Shown one piece after another: positions 1 through 8,161 of a DNA stretch of 64,000 nucleotides; positions within the stretch are counted from its first letter, which is position 1, and the number at the start of each line of letters is the position of its first letter. The notes beneath the pieces were generated by a model, which saw nothing but the letters and a program-made list of their open reading frames with translations, searched no databases and was not told the DNA's origin. The stretch comes from UMGS1663 sp046964515 (GTDB taxonomy: Bacteria; Bacillota; Clostridia; TANB77; CAG-508): positions 1 to 64,000 of the forward strand of contig JBKUYM010000008.1 in assembly GCA_046964515.1 (NCBI GenBank). Reading direction: 5' to 3'. The position numbers and the translations under genes are program-made.

Positions 1-1
1 A

Positions 2-415
2 TTGATAACTGTGTCGAATAATAAAAAGAAGAGCTTAAAAAAAGCAAAATGGATTATTAATTTAGATTTTGAGGTACAGCAGTTAAAAAGTTACAGTATT
101 TTTAGAAATGCTATTATTTTTAATATGACAACGGAAAATATAACTAAATTACCAGCATTTGAAGGAATCATGGTTAATCAATTAGAAATTCTTGTAAAGG
201 CAGAATTACAAGAAGAATGGAAAGAAAAAGGGCTGGATACGAATGTTTTTGATAGAATGGATTTATATGAGACTTGTGTAAAAAGGCAAGATACATATGC
301 ACAGAATGTGAGAAAAGTAGAAGAAAACGAAGTAAAGGTTGTCAATTTAATTGGAAACAATGGTAGAATTCCACAAAAGGAATTATTAGGGAAGAAAATA
401 TTCTTGACAAATTAA
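2..415 (+). CDS. Hypothetical protein, 5' end possibly cut by window edge
   Basis: The frame is open to the left edge of the window, so the true start may lie upstream; TTG at 2 and ATG at 171 are possible starts. The protein is charged and mostly helical in composition, with no signal peptide, membrane segment or motif that I recognise. A greA promoter begins at its 3' end, so it is probably the last gene of an upstream operon. Codon use looks like that of the core genes. I cannot assign a function, and it could be only the C-terminal part of a longer protein. Confidence 0.45.
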   Translation: MITVSNNKKKSLKKAKWIINLDFEVQQLKSYSIFRNAIIFNMTTENITKLPAFEGIMVNQLEILVKAELQEEWKEKGLDTNVFDRMDLYETCVKRQDTYAQNVRKVEENEVKVVNLIGNNGRIPQKELLGKKIFLTN

Positions 416-432
416 AAAATGTAGATTAATAT
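404..432 (+). promoter_or_regulatory. Promoter of greA
   Basis: TTGACA at 404-409 and TAATAT at 427-432 are separated by 17 bp, matching a vegetative sigma-A promoter. The -35 box overlaps the last codons of the preceding ORF. The greA ribosome binding site (AAAGGAGGAA) lies just before the ATG at 473. Confidence 0.7.
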
Positions 433-472
433 AAGAAGGCAGTTTAAAAAAGCCGTTAAAGGAGGAATCATT

Positions 473-952
473 ATGGAAGAAAATAAAGCCGTATTATTAA
501 CACAAGAAGGTTATGAAAAATTAGAAAAAGAACTAGACTATTTACGTACTGAAAAAAGAGCGGAAATAGCTGAAAGAATAAAAGTAGCTTTAGGATTTGG
601 AGACTTATCAGAAAATTCAGAATATGATGAAGCTAAGACAGCACAAGCTGAAAATGAAGCAAAAATTGTAGCTTTAGAAAATAAAGTAAGATATGCTAAA
701 ATTATAGATGAATCTGAAATTGATACAAAAACGGTACAAGTAGGTAATGTTGTTAAAGTTTTTGATATGGAGTTTGAAGAAGAAGAAACTTATACAATTG
801 TAGGGTCTACAGAAGTAGACTTATCACAAAATAAAATTTCTAATGAATCACCAATAGGTGCTGCACTATTAGGTGCTAAGAAGAATCAGGTAGTAGAAGT
901 AAATGCACCAGCAGGAATTTTAAAATACAAAGTACTTTCTATTACAAAATAG
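473..952 (+). CDS. greA: Transcription elongation factor GreA
   Basis: GreA binds the RNA polymerase secondary channel and stimulates cleavage of backtracked transcripts. The 159-residue length is normal for the family. The N-terminal coiled coil is visible, with the conserved tip motif GDLSENSEYDEAK near residue 45-57, followed by the C-terminal FKBP-like domain ending in LKYKVLSITK. The start is fixed by a strong Shine-Dalgarno upstream of the ATG. The gene has its own promoter and is followed at once by a rho-independent terminator, so it is probably monocistronic. The assignment is secure. Confidence 0.97.
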   Translation: MEENKAVLLTQEGYEKLEKELDYLRTEKRAEIAERIKVALGFGDLSENSEYDEAKTAQAENEAKIVALENKVRYAKIIDESEIDTKTVQVGNVVKVFDMEFEEEETYTIVGSTEVDLSQNKISNESPIGAALLGAKKNQVVEVNAPAGILKYKVLSITK

Positions 953-957
953 GAATA

Positions 958-995
958 AAAAAGATTACTAATTTTTATAGTTAGTAATCTTTTTT
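958..995. terminator. Rho-independent terminator after greA
   Basis: An inverted repeat (AAAGATTACTAA / TTAGTAATCTTT) is followed by a T-run. It lies between the convergent greA and deoD genes and can serve both strands. Confidence 0.85.
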
Positions 996-1006
996 TGTCT
1001 AATTTA

Positions 1007-1726
1007 TTATAGAGAAAGACTAGAATCTAAGGCTAATAAAATCATGGTGTCTAAAGAAGTCTGTCTCTCTTCAGGAGAAAGTGCTTTATTTTCAAATTTA
1101 GAATCGACAACACTTAATAGACAAGCTGCTTTTTTGTGCAATACTTTTGCTGTATAAAAAAGTGCAAAAGCCTCCATTTCAGAGCCTAATATTTTCTTAT
1201 CTGCTGGTAAACGATCTAATAGAATTTGTAAATCAGGCATATAAGGATCAAAGTATTCATTACATAACATAGTACCTTCTACCAAAGAAATATTGTGGGA
1301 AGAAGCTGTTTTTCGAATAGTATCATTAACAGAAGCATCACTTTGCACAAAATGGCAAATTTCATTATGCATCGCTAAGGCAAAATTGCCTTCTGTATAA
1401 GAACTGGTGGCCAAAATAGTATCTAATACTTTTACTTCTGGAACAAAAGTACCACAAGTTCCTATACGAATAATCGTTTCTACATCATAGAAATGATATA
1501 ATTCATAACAATAAATACCAATACTGGGCATACCCATGCCAGAGGCCATAACCGTAATTCTTTTCCCTTGGTAGGTTCCTGTGTAGGCAAATATATTACG
1601 TATGCTATTGACTAATTTTACGTTTTCTAAAAAGTGTTCTGCGATATATTTAGCGCGAAGCGGATCTCCTGGCATAATAACAATTTTAGCAATATCTTCT
1701 TTAGAAGCTTCATTGTGTGGGGTCAT
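1007..1726 (-). CDS. deoD: Purine-nucleoside phosphorylase, DeoD type
   Basis: This enzyme reversibly phosphorolyses purine (deoxy)nucleosides to the free base and (deoxy)ribose-1-phosphate in purine salvage. The 239 residues match the hexameric bacterial DeoD class. The N-terminal phosphate-binding motif MPGDPLRAKYIAE is near residue 18-30, the RIGTCG segment near 87-92, and the nucleoside-binding GSEMEAFALF near 181-190. The start is chosen from AAAGGAGG seven bases before the ATG. It is a single gene with a possible TATACT -10 box around 1752-1757 on the minus strand. Confidence 0.95.
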   Translation of the reverse strand: MTPHNEASKEDIAKIVIMPGDPLRAKYIAEHFLENVKLVNSIRNIFAYTGTYQGKRITVMASGMGMPSIGIYCYELYHFYDVETIIRIGTCGTFVPEVKVLDTILATSSYTEGNFALAMHNEICHFVQSDASVNDTIRKTASSHNISLVEGTMLCNEYFDPYMPDLQILLDRLPADKKILGSEMEAFALFYTAKVLHKKAACLLSVVDSKFENKALSPEERQTSLDTMILLALDSSLSL

Positions 1727-1817
1727 AGAATTTCCTCCTTTATTTTTTTCTAGTATAACAAAAAAAGAAGTTTTTTACTATGAATTTTTAGAAAAAATGA
1801 AAAAATAAAAAAAGGGG

Positions 1818-1912
1818 TTGCAGAGGAAAAAAAAGAGTGATAAGATATTAACCATAATATAGAGAAGTGTAGATTAAAAAAAAACCAAATTTCTTGGTAA
1901 TTTTTTTAATCT
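1818..1912 (+). promoter_or_regulatory. pyrG promoter and leader hairpin (possible attenuator)
   Basis: TTGCAG at 1818-1823 and TAAGAT at 1841-1846 are spaced by 17 bp. Downstream, 1871-1912 forms a nearly perfect hairpin (AGATTA...ACCAA / TTGGT...TAATCT) whose 3' arm contains a seven-T run. It therefore looks like a terminator sitting between the promoter and the pyrG start. In Bacillus, pyrG is controlled by CTP-dependent attenuation. The position fits that idea, but I do not see the initial GGGC tract, so the mechanism is open. Confidence 0.5.
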
Positions 1913-1946
1913 ATTTTTGTTTTAAAGGAAAGGGGTAGAAGAAAGC

Positions 1947-3551
1947 ATGAAAACAAAATATATTTTTGTAACAGGAGGCGTGGTATCAGGATTAGGAAAA
2001 GGAATTACAGCTGCGTCATTAGGACGTTTGCTTAAAAATAGAGGGTATAAAGTCGTTAATCAAAAGTTTGATCCATATATTAATGTAGATCCAGGAACGA
2101 TGAGTCCTTATGAACATGGAGAAGTTTTTGTTACAGAGGATGGAGCAGAAACAGACTTAGATCTAGGACATTATGAGAGGTTTACGGATGAAAATTTAAG
2201 TAAAAACTCTAGTATAACAATGGGGAAAATTTATAGTGAAGTTATTAATAGGGAAAGAAGGGGTGATTATTTAGGAAAAACAGTTCAAGTAATCCCCCAT
2301 ATAACCAATGCTATTAAAGAAAAAATTTATGCCTTTGAAGATACCGATGTAGATATTGTTATATCAGAATTAGGTGGAACAGTAGGGGATATTGAAGGTT
2401 TATCTTTAATAGAAGCAATTAGACAAGTTGGCTTAGAAAATGCACCAGAAGATGTCATTTATATTCATGTTACTTTGTTACCTTATATATCCGGATCTAA
2501 TGAATTAAAATCGAAACCGACACAACATTCTGTAAAAGAATTGCAATCTTTTGGAATAAAACCAGATATTCTAGTTTGTAGAACAGAAGTACCAATACCA
2601 GAACATCTAAGAGAAAAAATTGCTTTATTTTGCAATGTACGTAAGGAAAGTGTAATTGCTAATAATACGGCTTCTTGTCTATACGAAGTACCTCTAATGT
2701 TAGAAAAAGAGGGACTGGCTACAGCAGTATGTAAACATTTACAACTAGAAAAATGTACTCCTAATAACCAACAGTGGGAAGAAATGATTAGAAAAATTCA
2801 TCAAATACCAGAAGAAAATGTAAAAATAGCCATTGTGGGAAAATATGTAAAACTAGAAGATTCATATTTATCTGTATCAGAAAGTTTAAGACATGCTGGT
2901 TATGAAAATAAAGTACAAATAGAAATTGATTATATTGATTCAGAGACAATCAATCATCAAAATGTAGCAACAATATTGGGTAAATATAATGGTGTAATTG
3001 TGCCAGGCGGATTTGGAAATAGGGGGATTCAAGGAAAAATAGAAACCATACAATATGTAAGAGAACACAAAATACCATTTTTAGGTATTTGTTTAGGAAT
3101 GCAAATGGCAGTAATCGAATTTGCAAAAAATGTTTTAAAATTAGAAGATGCTAATTCAGAAGAGTTTGATAGTATGTGTAAAAGTCCAGTGATTCATATC
3201 ATGTATGATCAAAAGGAAATTACTAAAAAAGGAGGTACCATGAGATTAGGTGCCTACCCATGTATTTTAAAAAAGGAAAGTTTAGCACAAAAATTATATC
3301 AAAAAGAAGAAATTACGGAAAGACATAGACATCGCTTTGAATATAACAACTACTATCAAGAACAAATGGAAGAAGCAGGTCTAGTATCTTCTGGAACTTC
3401 ACCAGATGGCAAATTAGTAGAAATTGTAGAATTAAAACAGCATCCTTTCTTTATAGCAGCACAATTTCATCCAGAATTTAAGTCTAGACCAGATAGACCA
3501 GCACCTTTATTTGTAGGATTAGTAAAAGCGGCAAAAGAGAATCACAAATAA
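1947..3551 (+). CDS. pyrG: CTP synthase
   Basis: CTP synthase aminates UTP to CTP using ATP and glutamine, the last step of de novo pyrimidine nucleotide synthesis. The 534-residue protein has the usual two domains. The N-terminal synthase domain carries the Walker-like VSGLGKGITAASLGRLL near residue 13-29 and the KFDPYINVDPGTMSP segment. The C-terminal class I glutamine amidotransferase carries GICLGMQ, with the nucleophilic Cys near 389, and a C-terminal HPEF. An AAAGGAAAGGGG ribosome binding site precedes the ATG. The leader hairpin upstream suggests control by transcript termination. Confidence 0.98.
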   Translation: MKTKYIFVTGGVVSGLGKGITAASLGRLLKNRGYKVVNQKFDPYINVDPGTMSPYEHGEVFVTEDGAETDLDLGHYERFTDENLSKNSSITMGKIYSEVINRERRGDYLGKTVQVIPHITNAIKEKIYAFEDTDVDIVISELGGTVGDIEGLSLIEAIRQVGLENAPEDVIYIHVTLLPYISGSNELKSKPTQHSVKELQSFGIKPDILVCRTEVPIPEHLREKIALFCNVRKESVIANNTASCLYEVPLMLEKEGLATAVCKHLQLEKCTPNNQQWEEMIRKIHQIPEENVKIAIVGKYVKLEDSYLSVSESLRHAGYENKVQIEIDYIDSETINHQNVATILGKYNGVIVPGGFGNRGIQGKIETIQYVREHKIPFLGICLGMQMAVIEFAKNVLKLEDANSEEFDSMCKSPVIHIMYDQKEITKKGGTMRLGAYPCILKKESLAQKLYQKEEITERHRHRFEYNNYYQEQMEEAGLVSSGTSPDGKLVEIVELKQHPFFIAAQFHPEFKSRPDRPAPLFVGLVKAAKENHK

Positions 3552-3588
3552 AAAATGAAAAAAATAATAAAAAATCGTATAAAAAATG

Positions 3589-3624
3589 CCTCTTTGGAGA
3601 AAAATACTTCCAAAAGAGGTGTTT
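3589..3624 (+). terminator. Terminator after pyrG, overlapping the sleB ribosome binding site
   Basis: CCTCTTTGGAG and CTTCCAAAAGAGG form an imperfect stem followed by TGTTTT. The AAGAGGTG on its 3' arm is also the ribosome binding site of the next gene, so readthrough transcripts would have that site folded away. Confidence 0.6.
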
Positions 3625-3627
3625 TCT

Positions 3628-4317
3628 ATGAAAAAAAGAATACAAAAAAATATGAAACCAATTATCATTCTTTCCATTTTATTTAGTGTTTTTATGCTTT
3701 ATAATATTTTCTTTAGAAATATAGATGTATGGGCACTATCTAAATATGGTTCTAGAGGAGCAGAAGTAACGCAGATTCAAACAAAATTAAAGAGATGGGG
3801 TTATTATAATGGAAATATAGATGGCATTTATGGAAGTCAAACATTAGCAGCTGTTAAATATTTTCAAAGAAAGAATGGATTAACAGTGGATGGAATTGCA
3901 GGGAAAAAGACTTTAGAAGCTATGGGAATTTTTACTTCTTCCTCATCTAGTTCAAGTTCTTCTAATGCTTCTAATGTGAACTTATTAGCAAGACTGGTGT
4001 ATGGAGAAGCTAGAGGAGAACCTTATACAGGACAAGTAGCTGTTGCAGCGGTTGTTTTAAATAGAGTAAGAAGTTCTAGTTTTCCCAATACTATATCAGG
4101 TGTTATTTACCAATCGGGTGCTTTTGATGTTGTAAGAGATGGACAAATTAATTTAGCACCAAATGAAACTGCTAAAAAAGCAGCACAGGATGCTTTAAAT
4201 GGTTGGGATCCTTCTTATGGTGCCATTTATTATTTTAATCCTTCTACAGCAACGAATAAATGGATATGGTCAAGACCAATGACTGTAACAATAGGAAATC
4301 ATAGATTCTGTAAATAA
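3628..4317 (+). CDS. sleB: Spore cortex-lytic / cell wall hydrolase, SleB type
   Basis: SleB proteins degrade cortex peptidoglycan during germination. From the ATG at 3628 (AAGAGGTG upstream) the protein has 229 residues. It has an N-terminal membrane or signal segment near residue 9-25, a peptidoglycan-binding type 1 domain near 42-95 (QTKLKRWGYYNGNIDG...AAVKYFQ), a serine-only linker, and a C-terminal Hydrolase_2 domain starting at LLARLVYGEARGEP with the catalytic Glu. This is the usual SleB order and supports a spore-forming host. An upstream in-frame ATG at 3586 is inside the pyrG terminator and is less likely. Confidence 0.9.
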   Translation: MKKRIQKNMKPIIILSILFSVFMLYNIFFRNIDVWALSKYGSRGAEVTQIQTKLKRWGYYNGNIDGIYGSQTLAAVKYFQRKNGLTVDGIAGKKTLEAMGIFTSSSSSSSSSNASNVNLLARLVYGEARGEPYTGQVAVAAVVLNRVRSSSFPNTISGVIYQSGAFDVVRDGQINLAPNETAKKAAQDALNGWDPSYGAIYYFNPSTATNKWIWSRPMTVTIGNHRFCK

Positions 4318-4319
4318 AG

Positions 4320-4358
4320 AAATCGTCAAAAGGAGAATTTTTTCTTTTGACGATTTTT
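4320..4358. terminator. Terminator after sleB
   Basis: AAATCGTCAAAAG pairs with CTTTTGACGATTT and is followed by T residues. Confidence 0.85.
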
Positions 4359-4449
4359 CTTCTTGTAGTAAAGTTAATGGATAAAAGAGGAAAAGAATTA
4401 TCATAAGTGCAGTAAGATAGGTGTGTTTTATTGTTTTTATTCTTTTTTC

Positions 4450-4478
4450 TTGACAAAAAGCATACATATTGATAAGAT
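4450..4478 (+). promoter_or_regulatory. Promoter of yqeG
   Basis: TTGACA at 4450-4455 and TAAGAT at 4473-4478 have a 17-bp spacer and lie 30 bases before the yqeG start. Confidence 0.7.
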
Positions 4479-4507
4479 GAAAATGTAAAAATGTCAAGGA
4501 GGCTCCA

Positions 4508-5002
4508 ATGCAATTATATCCAAAGCTATATTTAGATAATCTACAGCAAATAACGATAGAATTATTAAAAAAATACCAAATAAAAGCCTTGATTTTAGAT
4601 GTTGACAATACATTAATTAATTATGAAAAGCAAATGCCAGAAGGAACAAAAAAATGGTGTGCGGATTTAAAAAAAGAGGGAATTGCGTTTTGTATTGTAT
4701 CAAACACAAATCAAAAAGAAAAAGTGGAACAAGTAGCCAATCAATTAGAGATACCCTATTTTTATTTCGCTATGAAACCATTAAAAAAAGGATTTCAAAA
4801 AGCCATAGAGATTTTTGGATTAAAAGAAGAAAATATAGCCGCTGTGGGAGATCAAATTTTTACAGATATATGGGGGGCTAATCGTAGTCATTTATTTTCT
4901 ATTTTAGTAAAACCAATAGAGAAAAAGGATATTTTGATAACAAAATTAAAAAGACCTATTGAAAATTGGATTATTCAAAATTATGAGAAAAATATAAAAT
5001 AA
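4508..5002 (+). CDS. yqeG: YqeG-family HAD phosphatase
   Basis: This 164-residue protein is a HAD superfamily, subfamily IIIA phosphatase. Motif I appears as LDVDNTLI near residue 30-37, motif II as VSNT near 65-68, a conserved Lys follows in MKPLKKGF, and motif III is VGDQIFTDIWGANR near 118-131. The length and motifs match Bacillus YqeG, usually found near ribosome-assembly or shikimate genes. The substrate is not known. An AAGGAGG site supports the ATG. The gene is the first of a compact series with the prepilin peptidase and the M24 peptidase, with spacings under 50 bases. Confidence 0.88.
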   Translation: MQLYPKLYLDNLQQITIELLKKYQIKALILDVDNTLINYEKQMPEGTKKWCADLKKEGIAFCIVSNTNQKEKVEQVANQLEIPYFYFAMKPLKKGFQKAIEIFGLKEENIAAVGDQIFTDIWGANRSHLFSILVKPIEKKDILITKLKRPIENWIIQNYEKNIK

Positions 5003-5036
5003 CAAAGACAAAAGAGAAAGAAGAGGTAATATCAAC

Positions 5037-5795
5037 ATGTATTTAAATGATGTACATATTTTATATTATGTATTTGTAGGTTTATTAGGTTTAGTAGTAG
5101 GGCAATTTATAGATTGGTGTAATTTACGTCTGCCAGAATATAAAAAAGTATTTTCTAAAGAGTTCTTTACAATATATCTAAAAAATTGGAAACCAAAATA
5201 CATATTATCTTTTACAACAGCCATACTATATATTGTATTATTATATGTCATTGGCTGGCAAAATAATGTATTATACCAAATGGAATTAGTAAAGTATATG
5301 TTATTAATACCAATGCTTCTTTCTGCAGTGGTGATTGATTGGAAATATCAAATTATACCAAATCGTTTAAACCTAACAATTTTTGAAGTGGGACTTGTTT
5401 TTACATTTATGCAAGGTGCTTATAATATTAACCTAGCTATGAATTTATTATTAGGTTCTATAGTGGGGGCTGGTATTTTTTTAGTAATTACGTTATTAGG
5501 AGGAATGATTGCAGGCAAAGAAGCAATGGGATTTGGTGATGTAAAACTAATGGGCGCTTTAGGGTTGTTTTTTGGCTGGGTAAATATAATTGCTATTAGC
5601 TTAATAGCCTTTTTATTAGGTGCCATTATCAGTATTATTTTATTGGTATCCAAAAAGAAAAAGACAGATGAGTATATTCCTTTTGGACCATTTATTGTTA
5701 TAGGTGCTTTTATAGTTATGTTAGTTCCTTTTGATATCTTATTATTTACACTATTTAAAATTTTCACATTAGGCATGTATCAAGGAAAACTTTAA
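5037..5795 (+). CDS. Prepilin peptidase, A24 family
   Basis: This polytopic membrane aspartic protease of 252 residues cleaves type IV prepilin leader peptides after Gly. The two catalytic Asp motifs are visible: AVVIDWKYQIIPNRLN near residue 98-113 and the GxGD-type GFGDVKLMGALG near 162-173. Seven or so hydrophobic segments are present. The N-terminal region lacks the paired CxxC of classical PilD, so N-methylation may be absent or different. It is the natural processing enzyme for the prepilin-like proteins encoded at 12737, 15542, 33708 and 62210, although it is not adjacent to them. Confidence 0.9.
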   Translation: MYLNDVHILYYVFVGLLGLVVGQFIDWCNLRLPEYKKVFSKEFFTIYLKNWKPKYILSFTTAILYIVLLYVIGWQNNVLYQMELVKYMLLIPMLLSAVVIDWKYQIIPNRLNLTIFEVGLVFTFMQGAYNINLAMNLLLGSIVGAGIFLVITLLGGMIAGKEAMGFGDVKLMGALGLFFGWVNIIAISLIAFLLGAIISIILLVSKKKKTDEYIPFGPFIVIGAFIVMLVPFDILLFTLFKIFTLGMYQGKL

Positions 5796-5834
5796 AGAAA
5801 CAAGAAATGTAGTAAAAGAAAGCAGGTGCTTTTC

Positions 5835-6920
5835 ATGAATACGAAAATAAAATGGTTAAGAGAAAAGATGAAAATGTTAGATTTACAAGGCATGATTATT
5901 AGTAATCCTGTCAATGTACGTTATTTAACAGGAATTGTTGCAGAAGGAGTATTACTAATTACTAGAAAAGAAAATATTTTTCTAACAGATGGTAGATATA
6001 TAGAGGAAGTTAACCAGATTTTAACTATTGATGATGGAATTATTGTATATGAGTTTAAGGATTTTTCATTAGATGAATATGAGAACTTTTTTATGTTTTG
6101 TGAAAATGTAGGATTTGAAGAAGATTATGTAACATATGCACAATATAAAGAATTCATGCATAAATATAAAGTTAATAATTTTCAAGAAACAGAAAAAGTA
6201 ATCGAAAAACAGAGAATGATAAAAGATGAAGAGGAAATTGAAAAAATTACAAAAGCTTGTGAGATTACCGACCAATGTTTTACACACTTATTATCATTTA
6301 TAAAGATAGGGCAGACTGAAAAAGAAATTGCTCTAGAAATCGAACGTTATTTTAAAATGCATGGTGCTGAAGATGTTTCTTTTGAGACAATTGTAGCTTC
6401 TGGAAAAAACTCATCTAAGCCACATGCCATTCCTACTGATAAGAAAATAGAATTAGGAGATGTGATAACCATAGATTTTGGTTGTAAGTATGAAGGGTAT
6501 TGTTCCGATATGACAAGAACCATATTTGCAGGGTATATACCAGAAGATGTAAAACCAATTTATGATTTGGTATTAAAAAATCAAACACAAACACAAGAAG
6601 AATATAAAGAAGGGGCTAATGTAAAAATATTAGCCAGGATGGTAGAAAATGATTTTAAACTAAATGGGTATGACTTAATTCATAGTTTAGGTCATGGGGT
6701 AGGGTTAGATATTCATGAATATCCCTATATTCATGGAAAAAACGATTTTATATTAAAAGATAAAATGGTAATTACCAATGAACCAGGTATTTATTTACCA
6801 GGAAAATTTGGAGTACGTATAGAAGATACTACTTTAATTACAAAATCTGGTTGTATAAATTTAACAAAATCGGATAAAAATTATAATATAGTAGATAAGA
6901 TACAGGAAAAAGAATCATAA
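5835..6920 (+). CDS. pepP: M24 family Xaa-Pro aminopeptidase
   Basis: The 361-residue protein is a metallopeptidase that removes N-terminal residues preceding proline. It has an N-terminal creatinase-like domain (about residues 1-125) and a C-terminal pita-bread domain with the metal ligands in ITIDFGCKYEGYCSDMTRT (near 212-230), HSLGHGVGLDIHE (near 290-302), NEPGIY and RIEDT. The ATG at 5835 has AGGTG six bases upstream and is preferred to the GTG at 5826. It precedes efp, a common clostridial arrangement, but efp has its own promoter. Confidence 0.92.
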   Translation: MNTKIKWLREKMKMLDLQGMIISNPVNVRYLTGIVAEGVLLITRKENIFLTDGRYIEEVNQILTIDDGIIVYEFKDFSLDEYENFFMFCENVGFEEDYVTYAQYKEFMHKYKVNNFQETEKVIEKQRMIKDEEEIEKITKACEITDQCFTHLLSFIKIGQTEKEIALEIERYFKMHGAEDVSFETIVASGKNSSKPHAIPTDKKIELGDVITIDFGCKYEGYCSDMTRTIFAGYIPEDVKPIYDLVLKNQTQTQEEYKEGANVKILARMVENDFKLNGYDLIHSLGHGVGLDIHEYPYIHGKNDFILKDKMVITNEPGIYLPGKFGVRIEDTTLITKSGCINLTKSDKNYNIVDKIQEKES

Positions 6921-6956
6921 GTAATAATGTCTAAAGAAAAATAACGAAGCAAAGTA

Positions 6957-6985
6957 TTGATTTTTAGCCTAAATTGTGGTATTAT
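6957..6985 (+). promoter_or_regulatory. Promoter of efp
   Basis: TTGATT and TATTAT separated by 17 bp, about 46 bases upstream of the efp start. Confidence 0.6.
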
Positions 6986-7031
6986 AATAAACAATTGTGA
7001 AAAAATAACAAATTAGGAAGGGGAAATAACA

Positions 7032-7598
7032 ATGGCAGAAGTATATATGGCAGGAGATTTTAGAAATGGAACGACTTTTGAAATGGAAGGAAATGTTTTT
7101 AAAGTTGTAGAATTTCAACATGTAAAACCAGGAAAAGGAGCTGCTTTCGTAAGAACAAAATTAAAAAATGTAATCAGTGGTGCTGTACTTGAAAAAACAT
7201 TTAATCCATCAGAAAAATATCCAGGAGCAGAAATAGAGAAAAGAGATATGCAATATCTATATGCAGATGGGGATTTGTACTACTTTATGGATAATGAAAC
7301 TTATGAGCAAATTCCTTTAAATAAAGAACAAATTGGGGATGCTTTAAAATACATAAAAGAAAACATGAATGTAAAAATGCTTTCTTATAAAGGAAATGTA
7401 TTTTCAGTAGAACCACCAATGTTTGTAGAATTAGAAGTTACATATACAGAACCAGGATTTAGTGGTAATACAACTACAACATCTGGAAAGCCAGCTACTT
7501 TAGAAAATGGTTATGAAATTTCTGTACCACTATTTGTTAACATAGGAGATGTTATCAGAATAGATACTAGAACTGGGGAATATATGGAAAGAGTTTAA
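7032..7598 (+). CDS. efp: Elongation factor P
   Basis: EF-P relieves ribosome stalling at polyproline stretches. The 188-residue, three-domain protein has the KOW-like N-terminal domain with the PGKGAAFVRTKLKN loop near residue 36-49. The modification position at the tip is a Lys (GKGA). The C-terminal end is GDVIRIDTRTGEYMERV, as expected for the family. AGGAAGGGG precedes the ATG. It is followed after 19 bases by a zinc-ribbon protein with which it is probably cotranscribed. Confidence 0.97.
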   Translation: MAEVYMAGDFRNGTTFEMEGNVFKVVEFQHVKPGKGAAFVRTKLKNVISGAVLEKTFNPSEKYPGAEIEKRDMQYLYADGDLYYFMDNETYEQIPLNKEQIGDALKYIKENMNVKMLSYKGNVFSVEPPMFVELEVTYTEPGFSGNTTTTSGKPATLENGYEISVPLFVNIGDVIRIDTRTGEYMERV

Positions 7599-7617
7599 AG
7601 AAAAGAGGATTTAAGCA

Positions 7618-8124
7618 ATGTCAGTATTAAGCGATAACTATAAAAGAATTATATCAGAAATTGAAAATAAAGTTTCAAATCCAGAAGAATGTGAATTTGT
7701 AAAGGAAAAAGTGAATGAATTAACCATGTTATTCATGGATGTCATTGACAAACTTACAGATGTAGCAGATGCTAAAATAAAGGAAATTGAAGATAAACAA
7801 ACTGAAATTGAAAATAAAATGAATCGTGTACAAAGTGCAGTAGATGAAATTGAAAATGATATATACTCTGAAGAAGAAGGATTTGATTTTGAAATCGTAT
7901 GTCCTTATTGTAATCATGAATTTGTAGCAGAAGTCAATGCTGGCGAAGAAATGAAAAAAGAAATAGAATGTCCAGATTGCCATAATATTATTGAATTAGA
8001 TTGGAATGAAGAAGACGAAGATGATGGTTGTACAGGACATTGCGGTGGTTGCCATGGCTGTGAAGAAACTGATGAGGAAGAAGAAATAGAAGATAGTAGT
8101 GATGAAAATGAAGATGATATGTAA
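7618..8124 (+). CDS. Acidic zinc-ribbon protein, function unknown
   Basis: The 168-residue protein has an N-terminal helical or coiled-coil half (about residues 1-85), then a four-Cys zinc-ribbon-like core with CPYC near residue 99-102 and CPDC near 121-124. After this comes a Cys/His-rich stretch (CTGHCGGCHGC) and a strongly acidic tail of Glu and Asp. It may bind metal or nucleic acid through the ribbon. It is cotranscribed with efp, but I know no established function for this arrangement. The frame, ribosome binding site and downstream terminator are good. Confidence 0.8.
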   Translation: MSVLSDNYKRIISEIENKVSNPEECEFVKEKVNELTMLFMDVIDKLTDVADAKIKEIEDKQTEIENKMNRVQSAVDEIENDIYSEEEGFDFEIVCPYCNHEFVAEVNAGEEMKKEIECPDCHNIIELDWNEEDEDDGCTGHCGGCHGCEETDEEEEIEDSSDENEDDM

Positions 8125-8125
8125 C

Positions 8126-8157
8126 AAAAAAGAAAGTAGAGATACTTTCTTTTTTTC
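8126..8157. terminator. Bidirectional terminator between zinc-ribbon gene and M23 gene
   Basis: AAAAAAGAAAGTA and TACTTTCTTTTTT form a stem with a GAGA loop and T-runs on both strands. Confidence 0.85.
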
Positions 8158-8161
8158 TGTA

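Noticed and set aside
4270..4608. Minus-strand open frames between sleB and yqeG
   Set aside because: They run through the sleB terminator and yqeG promoter, have no ribosome binding site and have shadow-like amino acid composition.
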